This document shows positions 9,436 through 19,522 of a stretch of 64,000 nucleotides of DNA, in pieces. The position numbers were made by a program, and so were the translations under genes. Source of the DNA: Bacillota bacterium (GTDB lineage: Bacteria > Bacillota > DSM-12270 > Thermacetogeniales > Thermacetogeniaceae); assembly GCA_013177945.1 (NCBI GenBank), contig JABLXW010000007.1, forward strand, positions 48,912 through 112,911, in the 5' to 3' direction. Every line of letters starts with the position of its first letter. Position 1 is the first letter of the stretch. The notes beneath the pieces were generated by a model, which was given only the letters and a program-made list of their open reading frames with translations, was not told the origin of the DNA and did no database searches.

Positions 9436-10143
9436 TTACAGGTTTTCCTGCCTTTTATAATTTCTCACCCGCTGCACGAGATCCCGGATCTTTGAAGGGT
9501 CCTTCTTCCCGGGGAAGGTTTCGACCCCGCTGGAAAGATCCACCCCGGCAGGGTTTACAAGATCCAGGGCCGCCTGGACGTTCTCCGGATTGATCCCCCC
9601 GGCCAGAAAAACGGGGCCGGGCGCTTCTGCAACAAGAAGACGCGCCAGTTCCCAGTCGTGCTGCAAACCCGTCCCCCCGCGTTGCAAAACATCCCCCCGC
9701 CTGACCGCCGTATCCAGGACCGCAGCCTGGGCCCCGGCCCGAAAGCAGCAGGCCATCATTTTTGCGAGCGCGGCAGAAGAAAGGTTTGCCCCGGAACTTC
9801 CGGCAGGAGGGAGGTGAAAGGACTGCCAGATCGCGAGAGAAGGGAAAGCATCCCGAAGCCTTCGGATCAGGTCGGGGTGGGGCTCCGCCAGCAGCTGCAG
9901 GCCGTAAGGGGAAATCTCCGTCCCGATCCGGGACAGGGATGCAAAATCGCTCCGGTCGGTTAAGATCAACACGGGAAGGGGAGAATTCCGCACCAGGGCG
10001 CGGGCCTCTTCAAAACCGAGGCGCCGGGGTGAAGAAGAAACCTCCAAAATCACCCCCGCCCAGTCGACGCCCGCTTCTCCAACAGCCTCCAAATCCGCCC
10101 GGTTTGTAATGCCGCAGATCTTGATTTGATAAGTTTTCCCCAC
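9436..10143 (-). CDS. trpF: Phosphoribosylanthranilate isomerase
   Basis: A 235-residue TIM barrel that converts N-(5'-phosphoribosyl)anthranilate to the CdRP ribulose form in tryptophan synthesis. The N-terminal KICGIT motif carries the general-base Cys10. The acid Asp is in AAVLDTAVRRGD, and the phosphate-binding FLAGGINPENV and GVDLSSGVE loops follow. Length is slightly above the usual 200-210. No other trp gene is nearby, so the gene is separated from the pathway operon. The GTG start follows GGAGG. Middle regions (70-120) are less conserved than usual. Confidence 0.85.
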   Translation of the reverse strand: MGKTYQIKICGITNRADLEAVGEAGVDWAGVILEVSSSPRRLGFEEARALVRNSPLPVLILTDRSDFASLSRIGTEISPYGLQLLAEPHPDLIRRLRDAFPSLAIWQSFHLPPAGSSGANLSSAALAKMMACCFRAGAQAAVLDTAVRRGDVLQRGGTGLQHDWELARLLVAEAPGPVFLAGGINPENVQAALDLVNPAGVDLSSGVETFPGKKDPSKIRDLVQRVRNYKRQENL

Positions 10144-10362
10144 GGATCCTCCGACCTTCTCTCCCGTAAATAGTCTAGATTATTTTATCATACGTCCCGC
10201 TTCTCCGGAACCCCCGACGACCCCGGTTCGTCCGCGCCGGTTTCTCTCAACCCGAGCGTTCTTATCTTGCCGGTTTATGCTAAAATTATCTACAAAGCTT
10301 TCTTTTCCGGACCCGAGAAAGAAAAAGGCAGTTTTGTAAATCCTAGAAAAGGAGAGGAATTC

Positions 10363-10899
10363 ATGTTTGGAACCTGCTACTGCCAGAAACTGGAACCGGA
10401 AGACTGGCATGAAAGGGAGCACCGCTGGGAAGAGCCCAGGTTCTTTTACCACGTTCCCACGCGCATGGCCCTGCACAACCCCCTTGCCTACAACGAAGAC
10501 ATTTCCCGGGCAATGACCGAGGCCAAGGGAAAAGGCTACATCGTTGCACCAGATGCCCTGATTCTCCTCAAGAGCGGCCTGTTCCGGGGGGAAATTTTTC
10601 TCGAGGTCCGGCTCCCCCAGGGGATACAGGACCGGCACCGGACCGGCCCCCCGCCCGCCTCCTGCCGCCGCCTCCGGGGGCGCTTTTACACAATCGTTTC
10701 CGGCGCGCCCCTCTCCCAAATGGGTGCTGTCATCGAAAAACTCCTCGCAGATTTGAAGAAAAAGGGAGAAAGGGTGGAGGACCTCTACCTCTGCCTGGGT
10801 TCCTGCCCGCTCTGCAGCAGGGAAAAAGGGAATCTCACGGCAATCATTGCCCAACTGGCAGGAAGAACAGAGGTTAAAAATCCGGCGAAAGGGACATAA
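10363..10899 (+). CDS. Conserved-looking protein of unknown function
   Basis: About 178 residues; not recognised. The start at 10363 has GGAGAGG nearby, while the longer frame from 10267 has none. Cys residues sit at both ends (GTCYCQKLE near the start; GSCPLC near residue 148), which suggests metal or redox binding. The central part is basic and proline-rich. No signal peptide or membrane segment. It ends about 75 bp before the groESL promoter and is probably its own unit. Confidence 0.5.
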   Translation: MFGTCYCQKLEPEDWHEREHRWEEPRFFYHVPTRMALHNPLAYNEDISRAMTEAKGKGYIVAPDALILLKSGLFRGEIFLEVRLPQGIQDRHRTGPPPASCRRLRGRFYTIVSGAPLSQMGAVIEKLLADLKKKGERVEDLYLCLGSCPLCSREKGNLTAIIAQLAGRTEVKNPAKGT

Positions 10900-10973
10900 T
10901 CACTGCTGGAAAACCCGGAAACATTTCCCGGGCCTGGGGCTGCTAACGTTGTTAACGTGCTCTCAAAAAAGTG

Positions 10974-11002
10974 TTGACAAGGAACACCTTAATCTGTATA
11001 TT
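10974..11002 (+). promoter_or_regulatory. Sigma-A promoter of groESL
   Basis: TTGACA at 10974-10979 and TATATT at 10997-11002 with exactly 17 bases between. The predicted transcription start near 11009 puts the CIRCE operator in the 5' untranslated region. Confidence 0.85.
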
Positions 11003-11015
11003 TATCATAGATTTA

Positions 11016-11042
11016 TTAGCACTCAACTTCAGAGAGTGCTAA
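11016..11042 (+). promoter_or_regulatory. CIRCE operator (HrcA site)
   Basis: TTAGCACTC at 11016-11024, nine-base spacer, GAGTGCTAA at 11034-11042: a perfect match to the CIRCE inverted repeat bound by the heat-shock repressor HrcA. It lies just downstream of the promoter, so HrcA would block transcription and heat or misfolded protein would relieve it. hrcA itself is not in the window. Confidence 0.97.
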
Positions 11043-11097
11043 CAGCTGCACAGAAACCTTTCAGCAAAACAAACCATTTTCCTAAGGAGGGTTGCTA

Positions 11098-11382
11098 ATG
11101 CTGAGGCCACTTGGTGACCACGTGGTGGTGAAGCCTCTCTCAAGGGAGGAAAAAACAGAAGGAGGGATCATCCTGCCCGACACCGCGAAGGAAAAGCCCC
11201 AGGAGGGAGAAGTGATCGCCGTGGGGCCGGGTCGTCTCCTTGAAAACGGAACCCGTGTTCAGCCCGAAGTGAAGGTGGGCGACAGGGTAGTTTACGCAAA
11301 ATACGGAGGCACCGAGGTCAAAATCGAAGGTGTCGAGTATCTCATCATGCGGGAAAGCGACATTTTGGCCGTTAAAGAATAA
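11098..11382 (+). CDS. groES: Co-chaperonin GroES
   Basis: A 94-residue GroES that caps the GroEL ring during ATP-driven protein folding in the cytoplasm. It begins [13 protein letters not shown], contains the mobile loop [12 protein letters not shown] that docks on GroEL, and has the conserved core [15 protein letters not shown]. The ATG at 11098 is seven bases after AGGAGG; an upstream in-frame TTG lies against that site and is unlikely. First gene of the groESL operon under CIRCE control. Confidence 0.97.
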   Translation: MLRPLGDHVVVKPLSREEKTEGGIILPDTAKEKPQEGEVIAVGPGRLLENGTRVQPEVKVGDRVVYAKYGGTEVKIEGVEYLIMRESDILAVKE

Positions 11383-11401
11383 AATTTCGAACTGCCGCTG
11401 A

Positions 11402-13048
<1,647 letters not shown>

Positions 13049-13091
13049 AACCAGAGCGCTAAACCAGCAGGCAGCGCAAGACTGCCGCAAG

Positions 13092-13126
13092 GCCCCCCGG
13101 CTCCCACCGGGGGGCTCTAATTTTTT
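13092..13126 (+). terminator. Terminator of groESL
   Basis: GCCCCCCGG (13092-13100) pairs with CCGGGGGGC (13107-13115) around a six-base loop, followed by a T-rich run to 13126. A classic intrinsic terminator. Confidence 0.9.
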
Positions 13127-13286
13127 CCTGTCACCCACCATGCATCCTTAGTATCCTTTTATCTGAGTTGTCCCCAGTTTCCGGGGCACCAAACTTAGCT
13201 CAGATCCTTTTGTTTGTTGCTCGTGAGAATAAAGTAAAATATAACTGGGCCCGCAGCAAAACGTCAACTCCTGACTGTCTGCCTGG

Positions 13287-13315
13287 TTGACTTTTTGGGG
13301 CCGCCAGGGTAAAAT
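13287..13315 (+). promoter_or_regulatory. Sigma-A promoter of bioY
   Basis: TTGACT at 13287-13292 and TAAAAT at 13310-13315 with a 17-base spacer. Its predicted start near 13322 lies downstream of the longest bioY reading frame's start, so it also decides the start codon. Confidence 0.7.
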
Positions 13316-13343
13316 GAAAGAAAATTTCTGGGAGGGATTGTCT

Positions 13344-13949
13344 TTGGCGGTAAGCACCTGGGAAAAACTGGAGAATTTGCGGTGGGAGGTATTCCACCGG
13401 CGGAAAACAACGGCCCTTCCGGTGAAGCTGGCGCTGAGCCTGCTCGGTGCTGCGGTCATCGGCCTGGCGGCCCAGATCAAGATCCCCCTTCCCTGGACTC
13501 CTGTTCCCATCACCGGGCAGACCTTTGCCGTGCTTTTAACGGGCGTCCTGCTGGGCGCCGACGGGGGCTTTCTGAGTTCGGCGCTCTACCTCCTGCTTGG
13601 CGGGGCGGGAGTGCCCTGGTTCGCCGGAGCAAGCGGCGGGCTGGCGGCGCTGGCAGGGCCGACCGGCGGCTACCTTGCCGGCTTCATCGTGGCTGCATGC
13701 TTCACGGGTTTCATGTGCGACCGTTACTCCTTTGCGCGCCGGCTTCCGGGCCTGATTCTGGTGATGCTGGCCGCCAACTTCATCCTCATCCACGGCCCGG
13801 GGCTGCTCTGGCTGGGCCACGCGACCGGAACGCACTCGTTCAGGGAACTCCTCATGCTCGGCACGCTTCCCTTCATTTCCGGAGACCTCGTCAAGATCGC
13901 GGCAGCCGCAGCACTGGCCCGCAGCATCCTCCCCCGGCGCGGGTTTTAA
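13344..13949 (+). CDS. bioY: BioY-family biotin (ECF S-component) transporter
   Basis: About 201 residues with five or six membrane segments and the BioY core PLPWTPVPITGQTFAVLLTG. A glycine-rich middle (GPTGGYLAGF) is also typical. BioY binds biotin in the membrane and may work with an ECF energy module; no EcfAT genes are present here, as is common. The frame is open from 13287, but that codon lies inside the -35 box. The TTG at 13344, seven bases after GGAGGG, is chosen; a TTG at 13338 is a less well spaced alternative. No clear BirA operator was found. Confidence 0.85.
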   Translation: MAVSTWEKLENLRWEVFHRRKTTALPVKLALSLLGAAVIGLAAQIKIPLPWTPVPITGQTFAVLLTGVLLGADGGFLSSALYLLLGGAGVPWFAGASGGLAALAGPTGGYLAGFIVAACFTGFMCDRYSFARRLPGLILVMLAANFILIHGPGLLWLGHATGTHSFRELLMLGTLPFISGDLVKIAAAAALARSILPRRGF

Positions 13950-13974
13950 CGTAAGGCAGCCGTCCAGCAGCCCC

Positions 13975-14003
13975 TTGACAGGGAAAGATTTACCGGATAA
14001 GAT
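13975..14003 (+). promoter_or_regulatory. Sigma-A promoter of the riboswitch-ATPase unit
   Basis: TTGACA at 13975-13980 and TAAGAT at 13998-14003, spacer 17. Predicted start near 14010, just before the riboswitch aptamer. Confidence 0.8.
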
Positions 14004-14019
14004 CAATTAAAACTTGCCG

Positions 14020-14133
14020 AGGGAAAGGGGAGTAGCCCGCAGGGCAGCAGCCCTGTGAGCCCGGGCGTCAGGACGCGCAAAAGACCACGCGCCGCCCTGG
14101 CTCCAAGCAGGCGCTTGGGTGCAAGACCTTTGT
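14020..14133 (+). ncRNA. yybP-ykoY (Mn2+) riboswitch aptamer
   Basis: The 5' strand AAAGGGGAGTAGC (about 14024-14036) and the 3' strand GCAAGACCTTTG (about 14121-14132) are the conserved ends of the yybP-ykoY motif, whose long arm folds between them. AAAGG near 14024 can pair with CCTTT near 14127 to close P1. Established knowledge: this class senses Mn2+ and often turns on exporters of the P-type ATPase, TerC or MntP families. Here the gene downstream is a P-type cation ATPase, which supports the call. The P1 3' strand is shared with the terminator stem, so Mn2+ binding should prevent termination (an ON switch). Confidence 0.87.
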
Positions 14134-14180
14134 TCTGGTGGTGAATGTTTGCCGTACCGGGACAGAGGTCTTTTTCGTTT
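14123..14180 (+). terminator. Expression-platform terminator of the Mn2+ riboswitch
   Basis: The arm starting AAGACCTTTGTTCTGGT (14123-14139) pairs over 17 bp, with a few G-U pairs, with the arm ending at about 14172 (GGGACAGAGGTCTT), followed by a T-rich run. Its 5' arm overlaps the 3' strand of riboswitch P1, so the two structures exclude each other. Confidence 0.85.
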
Positions 14181-14266
14181 TCCGGCACCTTCTTCGCTGC
14201 AGCCTAAACCTGATGCCGGAGTAATTCTTTCCGGGAAGGAAATCTTATTTTAAGGAGGCAGAGAAA

Positions 14267-14374
14267 TTGGCACCAGCAAGGGCAGCCGGCCGGAGGTCCG
14301 GGAAGGATAATCTGATTTGCCCGTCCCACGGGGAGTGTACGGAGGGATGCTGCTTATGTACTGGCACAGCCTAG
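14267..14374 (+). CDS. Possible Cys-rich leader peptide overlapping the ATPase start
   Basis: A 35-codon frame opening at TTG 14267, eight bases after a strong TAAGGAGG, and closing at a TAG at 14372-14374, inside the first codons of the ATPase in another frame. The C-terminal half holds five Cys (ICPSHGEC, then GCCLC), which suggests metal binding. The arrangement would allow translational coupling between leader and pump. The strong ribosome binding site otherwise has no gene to serve, since the ATPase has its own GGAGGG at 14341-14346. No known family; it may be non-functional. Confidence 0.4.
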   Translation: MAPARAAGRRSGKDNLICPSHGECTEGCCLCTGTA

Positions 14375-17136
14375 AACCTGAAGAAATCGCGGCAAAGCTG
14401 GAGACTAACCTGGAACGGGGACTTACCCCGGAACAGGCGCGGGAAAGGCTCGCCACAACCGGCTACAACGAACTGGCGAAGACGAAGAAGAGGCCCCCCT
14501 GGCAGATGTTTTTCGACCAGTTCCGGGAGCTCCTCGTCCTCCTGCTGGTGGCGGCCGCCGTTGTCTCTGCCGCGGTAGGCGAAGTCCTCGATGCAGGGGT
14601 GATCCTTGCAATTGTGATCCTGAACGCCTGCATCGGATTCATCCAGGAGTACCGGGCAGAGCAGTCCCTGGAGGCCTTAAAGAAACTGGCCGCCCCCAGG
14701 GCGCGGGTGATCCGGGCGGGTGAAAAGCAGGAAGTAGCCACCCGGGAAGTCGTGCCCGGGGACCTGATCCTGATCGAAGCAGGAGACTTCATCCCTGCCG
14801 ACGCGCGCCTCATCTCCAGCACGAACCTGAAGGTGGACGAATCGGCGCTCACCGGCGAATCGGAACCGGTGGAAAAACAGGCCCTGCTCCTGCCCGATGA
14901 GGAAATCGGGATCGGAGACCGCACCAACCTGGTCTTCATGGGAACAACCGCAACCTACGGAAACGGCACCGCCGTCGTGGTTGCAACCGGCATGAGGACA
15001 GAAATCGGAAAGATTGCCGGGATGCTGGAAGAAATGCCCCGGGAGCAGACGCCCCTCCAGCGCAAACTGGAAGAAATCAGCAAGTGGCTGGGAGGAATTG
15101 CGGTGCTCCTGTGCGGAGTGATCTTCGGAGCCGGCCTCCTGCGCCAGATCCCCCCTTTCGAGATGTTTCTCATTGCGGTGAGCCTTGCGGTCGCCGCAAT
15201 CCCCGAGGGGCTCCCGGCGGTGGTCACCATGGTGCTCGCCCTGGGCGTCCAGCGGATGGCAAGGCGCAAGGCGATTATCAGAAAGCTCCCTGCAGTCGAA
15301 ACCCTGGGCTCGGCAACCGTGATCTGCTCGGATAAAACCGGGACGCTCACGAAAAACGAGATGACCGTCAGGTACCTCTATGCCGGAGGGCGGCTGGTGA
15401 AGGTGAGCGGAGAGGGCTACATCCCGGAGGGAAAATTCTCCAGCGGAGAAAACGAGATCGATCCCCGCGGAGACCGGGACCTGAGACTCTTGCTGACTGC
15501 CGGAGCCCTCGCCAGCAACGCCGACCTGGTTCTGGAAGAGGAGGCACCGGAAAACCCTGCCGCCGGGAAAGGAGCCGAAGCCGATCTCGCTCCGCACCGG
15601 AAGTGGAGGGTGCTGGGCGACCCCACCGAGGGCGCCCTCGTGGTGGCAGCCCGGAAGGCGGGACTGACCAGAAGGGAACTGGAAGAGCTTTACCCCAGGC
15701 TCGGGGAAATCCCCTTCGACTCGGAACGGAAGCTGATGACCACGATCCACCCCGCAGACCGGGCCCGGGAACTCGTTAAAGAACCGTACCTGGCCTTCAC
15801 CAAAGGCGCCTTCGACGTCATTCTCACCCGCAGCACCCACCATCTCCGGGAGGGGCGGATCCTCCCGCTGACGGAGGAAATCAAACGGGAGCTGAACTCC
15901 CAGAACGAGAGGCTTGCCGCCCAGGCCCTCAGGGTCCTGGGTGTGGCTTTCCGGCCGCTGGCAAACCTTCCGGAAACCCTCACCCCCGAGGAAGTCGAGC
16001 AGGGCCTGGTCTTCGTAGGGCTTGCGGCCATGATCGATCCCCCCCGCCCCGAGGCGAAAGAAGCGGTGGAGGTCTGCCGCCGCGCCGGGATCAAGCCGGT
16101 GATGATCACCGGCGACCACAAAATCACGGCCCTCGCCATTGCCCGGGAACTGGGAATTTACGAGGAGGGGGAACTCGTCCTGACCGGAACCGAACTGGAC
16201 AGGCTTTCAGATGAGGAGTTCCAGGAGCGGGTAGGCCGGGTTTCCGTTTACGCCCGGGTTGCCCCGGAACACAAGGTCCGCATTGTGGAAGCCTTTAAAA
16301 AGAAGGATCAGGTGGTGGCCATGACCGGGGACGGGGTAAACGACGCCCCCGCCCTGCGCCGGGCAGATATCGGAGCAGCAATGGGAATCACGGGAACCGA
16401 TGTGGCGAAAGAAGCCGCCGACATGGTGCTGGCCGATGACAACTTCGCAACCATTGTTGCGGCAGTAAAGGAGGGAAGGGTAATCTTTTCCAACATCCGG
16501 AAGACCGTACACTACCTTCTTTCCTGCAACAGCAGCGAGCTGATTGCCATTTTCGCGGCCATTGCGCTGGGGCTGCCAAGCCCCCTCTTTCCCCTCCAGA
16601 TCCTCTGGATCAACCTGGTTACAGACGGGCTTCCTGCCCTCGCCCTGGGGATCGACCCCCCGGAGCCAGGAATTATGGACCGGCCGCCCCGCTCTCCTCG
16701 CGCCGGGATCTTCGCCGGGAAAATGGGGTATTACATTATGCGGCAGGGCCTTTTGATCGGCGCCCTTTCCCTTCTCGCCTTCTGGCTCGGCTACCAGGGG
16801 GAAGCGGAATTGCTCCCCCGGGGCAGAACCATGGCCTTCGGAACCCTCGCCCTCGCCCAGATCGTCCACTCCTTCAACGTGCGGTCGCTCCGCCTTTCCC
16901 TTTTCCGCATCGGGCCCTGGAGCAACAGGTTCCTGCTGGGTGCCGCCCTGATCTCCGGCGGACTCCAGCTCCTGGCAATGCTCCTTCCACCCCTGCAACA
17001 GATCTTTAAAACCATCCCCCTGGGAGCAGAAGCATGGCTGGCCGTAGCCGGGCTCTCCCTTGCCCCACTCCTTTTTGAGGAAGCGATCAAGCTCGGGCGG
17101 CAGCTGGCGCAGCCCCGCGAGGCTCACCAGCACTAG
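14356..17136 (+). CDS. P2A-type (SERCA/PMR1-like) cation-transporting ATPase
   Basis: About 926 residues. In order: N-terminal cation ATPase domain, actuator motif TGESEPV (about 165), M4 ion-binding PEGLP (about 283), phosphorylation site DKTGTLT (about 326), nucleotide-binding KGAFD (about 482), hinge TGDGVNDAPAL (about 657), and C-terminal M5-M10 segments with NLVTDGLPALALG. PEGLP and the M6 motif fit Ca2+ or Mn2+ pumps. With a Mn2+ riboswitch upstream, Mn2+ (or Mn2+/Ca2+) export is the best inference. The ATG at 14356 is nine bases after GGAGGG; the longer frame from 14317 is not supported. Confidence 0.92.
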   Translation: MYWHSLEPEEIAAKLETNLERGLTPEQARERLATTGYNELAKTKKRPPWQMFFDQFRELLVLLLVAAAVVSAAVGEVLDAGVILAIVILNACIGFIQEYRAEQSLEALKKLAAPRARVIRAGEKQEVATREVVPGDLILIEAGDFIPADARLISSTNLKVDESALTGESEPVEKQALLLPDEEIGIGDRTNLVFMGTTATYGNGTAVVVATGMRTEIGKIAGMLEEMPREQTPLQRKLEEISKWLGGIAVLLCGVIFGAGLLRQIPPFEMFLIAVSLAVAAIPEGLPAVVTMVLALGVQRMARRKAIIRKLPAVETLGSATVICSDKTGTLTKNEMTVRYLYAGGRLVKVSGEGYIPEGKFSSGENEIDPRGDRDLRLLLTAGALASNADLVLEEEAPENPAAGKGAEADLAPHRKWRVLGDPTEGALVVAARKAGLTRRELEELYPRLGEIPFDSERKLMTTIHPADRARELVKEPYLAFTKGAFDVILTRSTHHLREGRILPLTEEIKRELNSQNERLAAQALRVLGVAFRPLANLPETLTPEEVEQGLVFVGLAAMIDPPRPEAKEAVEVCRRAGIKPVMITGDHKITALAIARELGIYEEGELVLTGTELDRLSDEEFQERVGRVSVYARVAPEHKVRIVEAFKKKDQVVAMTGDGVNDAPALRRADIGAAMGITGTDVAKEAADMVLADDNFATIVAAVKEGRVIFSNIRKTVHYLLSCNSSELIAIFAAIALGLPSPLFPLQILWINLVTDGLPALALGIDPPEPGIMDRPPRSPRAGIFAGKMGYYIMRQGLLIGALSLLAFWLGYQGEAELLPRGRTMAFGTLALAQIVHSFNVRSLRLSLFRIGPWSNRFLLGAALISGGLQLLAMLLPPLQQIFKTIPLGAEAWLAVAGLSLAPLLFEEAIKLGRQLAQPREAHQH

Positions 17137-17142
17137 GAGGGC

Positions 17143-18144
17143 CTAATCCCCCTCCGGCCGGTTCCGCGTTACCGGCGCCCCGGGGCGGAGCACGTGAATC
17201 CAGGTGCTTCCCCGCACGAAGCGGATCTCCCGCCCCTCCCTGTCGTAAAACTTCGTCGGGGCCAAAGCCCCCGGCTTTTCCCAGGTTCCTTCGAGGTGCT
17301 TTCCGGCCAGGAAGAACTCCGCCTCCCCCCGGCCGATGAGGCCAACCTCAATGTGGCCCAGGGCGTCTCCCAGGTAAGTATGCGGGGCGTACTGGAGCAC
17401 CACGTTGGCCGCGGCAAGCTGGCGCCCCGTAATCCGGTCGGTGTGGGGAACGCCGTTGATGAAGCGCAGGTACTCCTTCCGCTCCGGAGAAAACCGGTAG
17501 GTTACCCGGTAGCCCCGGCCGTAGCAAAAAGAAACTTCACGGTAATCGGGAGGGCCGGCCGGTGCCTCCTGAAAAACCCAATCCCTGTAAAGGCCTTTGG
17601 GCGCCTTCCCTGCAAGCGCCCTGGCCACATTCAAATAAGCGTTGTGCGGCGCCCGCCGCGTTCTGTCCCTCCAGAAGCCGGGGCTGTTTTTAAAGTCATC
17701 GAGGTCCTCGATCCCCCAGCTTCTGATGTTTGCCAGGGCATCGGCAGAGCCCCCGATGTGAGCAAAGTACGCGTCCCACTCCTGGACGAGGTGCAGGAAA
17801 TAGGTCCGGGCGCTCCGGACAGGGCCGACGTTCTCCGGCGGGTCCCCGGCGTAGAGGGCGAGAAACCGGGTAATTCCCCCCTCGGCTTCGATCTCGTAAA
17901 CGACCCCCGCCTCCCCCAGCCCGGTCTGGGGCCTGCTCGCAGCGAGGTTGTCCACCATTACTGCCAGCAGCGGCACGACCCGCTTCACCTGCCGCCCCGT
18001 GAGGGGATCGAGGATTCGGGGCTCCTCGCGGGCAGGAGGAGGAGCCTGCCCTGGCTCAGGTTTTCTGCATCCTGCAGCCCAAAAGAGGGCGAAAACAAGG
18101 AGAATCCCAAAAAGAAGGCAGGTCATCAGACGCTCTCTTTTCAC
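17143..18144 (-). CDS. DUF3048 (YerB-like) lipoprotein
   Basis: A 333-residue exported lipoprotein: basic start, hydrophobic stretch, lipobox ALFWAAGC with Cys near residue 26. The mature part shows the DUF3048 hallmarks LAVMVDNLAASRPQTGL and GPVRSARTYF, and a C-terminal domain ending in STWIHVL. YerB proteins are common in spore formers and have no assigned biochemical role. It converges with the ATPase gene six bases apart. Confidence 0.85.
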   Translation of the reverse strand: MKRERLMTCLLFGILLVFALFWAAGCRKPEPGQAPPPAREEPRILDPLTGRQVKRVVPLLAVMVDNLAASRPQTGLGEAGVVYEIEAEGGITRFLALYAGDPPENVGPVRSARTYFLHLVQEWDAYFAHIGGSADALANIRSWGIEDLDDFKNSPGFWRDRTRRAPHNAYLNVARALAGKAPKGLYRDWVFQEAPAGPPDYREVSFCYGRGYRVTYRFSPERKEYLRFINGVPHTDRITGRQLAAANVVLQYAPHTYLGDALGHIEVGLIGRGEAEFFLAGKHLEGTWEKPGALAPTKFYDREGREIRFVRGSTWIHVLRPGAPVTRNRPEGD

Positions 18145-18337
18145 TCGAATTGCTCCTTCCCTCGTTTTGCTTGCATTTTTATCTATCCGGCGCTCCCACC
18201 GGCCTGCGCGGACATCATCACGCCGGTGCCCTTCAAAGCAATTCTATCACCTGGAGGAACCGGCAGCAATTGCCTGGAGGAAATTCGCTCATATTTTTCC
18301 GGCCGGCGAGGAAAGCTAACAAGGGGGTGATGGCAAA

Positions 18338-18553
18338 ATGCCGAAAGACAGGGAACGAGGGAAGGAAATGGATGCCCACGAGCGCCTGAAGTGGCAAACC
18401 GCCCGCGAGCTCGGCCTCGACGACGACCTCGCCAACGCCGGGGATGAGCTCACGGTGAGGGAGGCGGGGAAAATCGGAGGCAACATGGTAAGAAAGCTGA
18501 TCAAAGCAGGAGAGAAGGCCCTCGCCGAAGAAAACAGCAAAGAACGGCAGTAA
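18338..18553 (+). CDS. Small acid-soluble spore protein, alpha/beta type
   Basis: 71 residues. The C-terminal half ELTVREAGKIGGNMVRKL fits the conserved alpha/beta SASP motif around the GGxMV DNA-binding core. The N-terminal part carries a charged helix. These proteins coat spore DNA and protect it from UV and heat. The family's usual first motif with the GPR-protease site is weakly conserved, so this is a divergent member. GGGGGTGAT precedes the ATG. This supports a spore-forming host. Confidence 0.8.
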   Translation: MPKDRERGKEMDAHERLKWQTARELGLDDDLANAGDELTVREAGKIGGNMVRKLIKAGEKALAEENSKERQ

Positions 18554-18568
18554 GAAAAAAGGGGGCGC

Positions 18569-18604
18569 GACCGCGGTGAAGGCGGTCCTTTTTTGTTTCT
18601 TTTT
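18569..18604 (+). terminator. Terminator of the SASP gene
   Basis: GACCGC (18569-18574) pairs with GCGGTC (18582-18587), followed by a long T-rich run (CTTTTTTGTTTCTTTTT). Confidence 0.8.
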
Positions 18605-18672
18605 CAGAGACGTTCACGGGGCCGAACTGTTTTGGGTGACCGCAGCATGGTTTGAGGAGATAATCCTCGGAT

Positions 18673-19035
18673 TCAGAAATTCAAGCCTGTTGCCCGCGCC
18701 AGCTGGTAGACGATGTACTGGTTCAGACTGACGTTTTCCTCTTTCGCTTTTTCCGATAATGCCCTGTGGAGAGATTTGGGCATCCGGATTCTCAACTGGC
18801 CGGAGTAGTTTTCCGCTGCAGGCTCCGGCACCTCCCGGCCCAGGTCGAGGCAGGTTTCAATCCAGACCTTCTTGGCATCTCCGAGATTTTTGACGGCTTC
18901 TTCGACAGTCTCGCCGTCGGACATACATCCGGGGAGGATAGGAATCTCTGCAACCCAGCCGCCGCCTTCTGCTTCGGAAAGCCGCCTGAGCCTGATCTCG
19001 TAGTCCAGGTTGAGGTAATAATTCAAATCCTTCAT
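18673..19035 (-). CDS. hicB: HicB-family antitoxin
   Basis: 120 residues. The N-terminal half is the RNase-H-like HicB fold (GGWVAEIPILPGCMSDGETVEEAVKN split over residues 25-50). The C-terminal half is a ribbon-helix-helix DNA-binding part (RIRMPKSLHRALSEKA). It would bind and neutralise HicA and repress its own promoter. The start is three bases downstream of the hicA stop, so the two are co-transcribed. Confidence 0.9.
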   Translation of the reverse strand: MKDLNYYLNLDYEIRLRRLSEAEGGGWVAEIPILPGCMSDGETVEEAVKNLGDAKKVWIETCLDLGREVPEPAAENYSGQLRIRMPKSLHRALSEKAKEENVSLNQYIVYQLARATGLNF

Positions 19036-19038
19036 ACT

Positions 19039-19290
19039 CTATTCGCTCCCCTCTTTCAATTTTTCGATAGCCGCAAGAGCCTGCTTAATGTATACGGCCT
19101 TGATCGGCCTGGCGTACGGAATGGTCAAGATGTCCGGCAGCTTCGGGTGATGATAACTGTAGTGGCTGGAGCCTTTGCGGGGCTGCCTGCGTTCAAAACC
19201 ATAGCGCCTGAGCAGTCTGTCCAGTTCTTCAAACTTAACATCTTCTGGATTGTTCGCGATTTTAGCGTAAAGTTTTTCGAACCTGGTTAT
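19039..19290 (-). pseudogene. hicA: HicA-family toxin without a standard start codon (possible frameshift)
   Basis: A reading frame of 83 residues matching HicA: FEKLYAKIANNPEDVKFEELD, then KGSSHYSYHHP carrying the catalytic His, and a C-terminal ALAAIEKLKE helix. HicA is a double-stranded-RNA-binding-fold mRNA interferase. In this frame no ATG, GTG or TTG lies between the upstream TGA (19299-19297) and the conserved domain; the first near-start is an ATA at 19290 spaced after GGTGAT. In the neighbouring frame GTG-ATG at 19300 opens MADNQ and stops after eleven residues. Removing one G after MADNQ would join it to FEKLYAK. So either a one-base frameshift has inactivated the toxin or a rare start is used. 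Confidence 0.7.
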
Positions 19291-19522
19291 CTGCCATCAC
19301 CGCCTGAATAATGGTATCATATGTGGAACCAGAAGTCAATTTCCACCGGCGGCACCGGGGGCCGTGAATTCCCGGAAAAACCGAATTTCGAAAGAAGCGT
19401 TGAAATAACGAGAGAAGCTGGAAACTATGAAAACTGGTACAGCCTCGGTCGGTTAACGATCCCCGGTGATAGCACAAAAGGTCAAAATGTGCTACGATAA
19501 ACAACAAAGGCAGGTGAATACG

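Noticed and set aside
10363..10899. Calling this gene hrcA or another heat-shock regulator because it precedes groESL
   Set aside because: No helix-turn-helix or HrcA motifs; the groESL promoter lies downstream of it.
14677..16119. 480-codon minus-strand frame opposite the P-type ATPase
   Set aside because: Antisense shadow of a GC-rich gene; no motifs, while the plus frame holds every ATPase signature.
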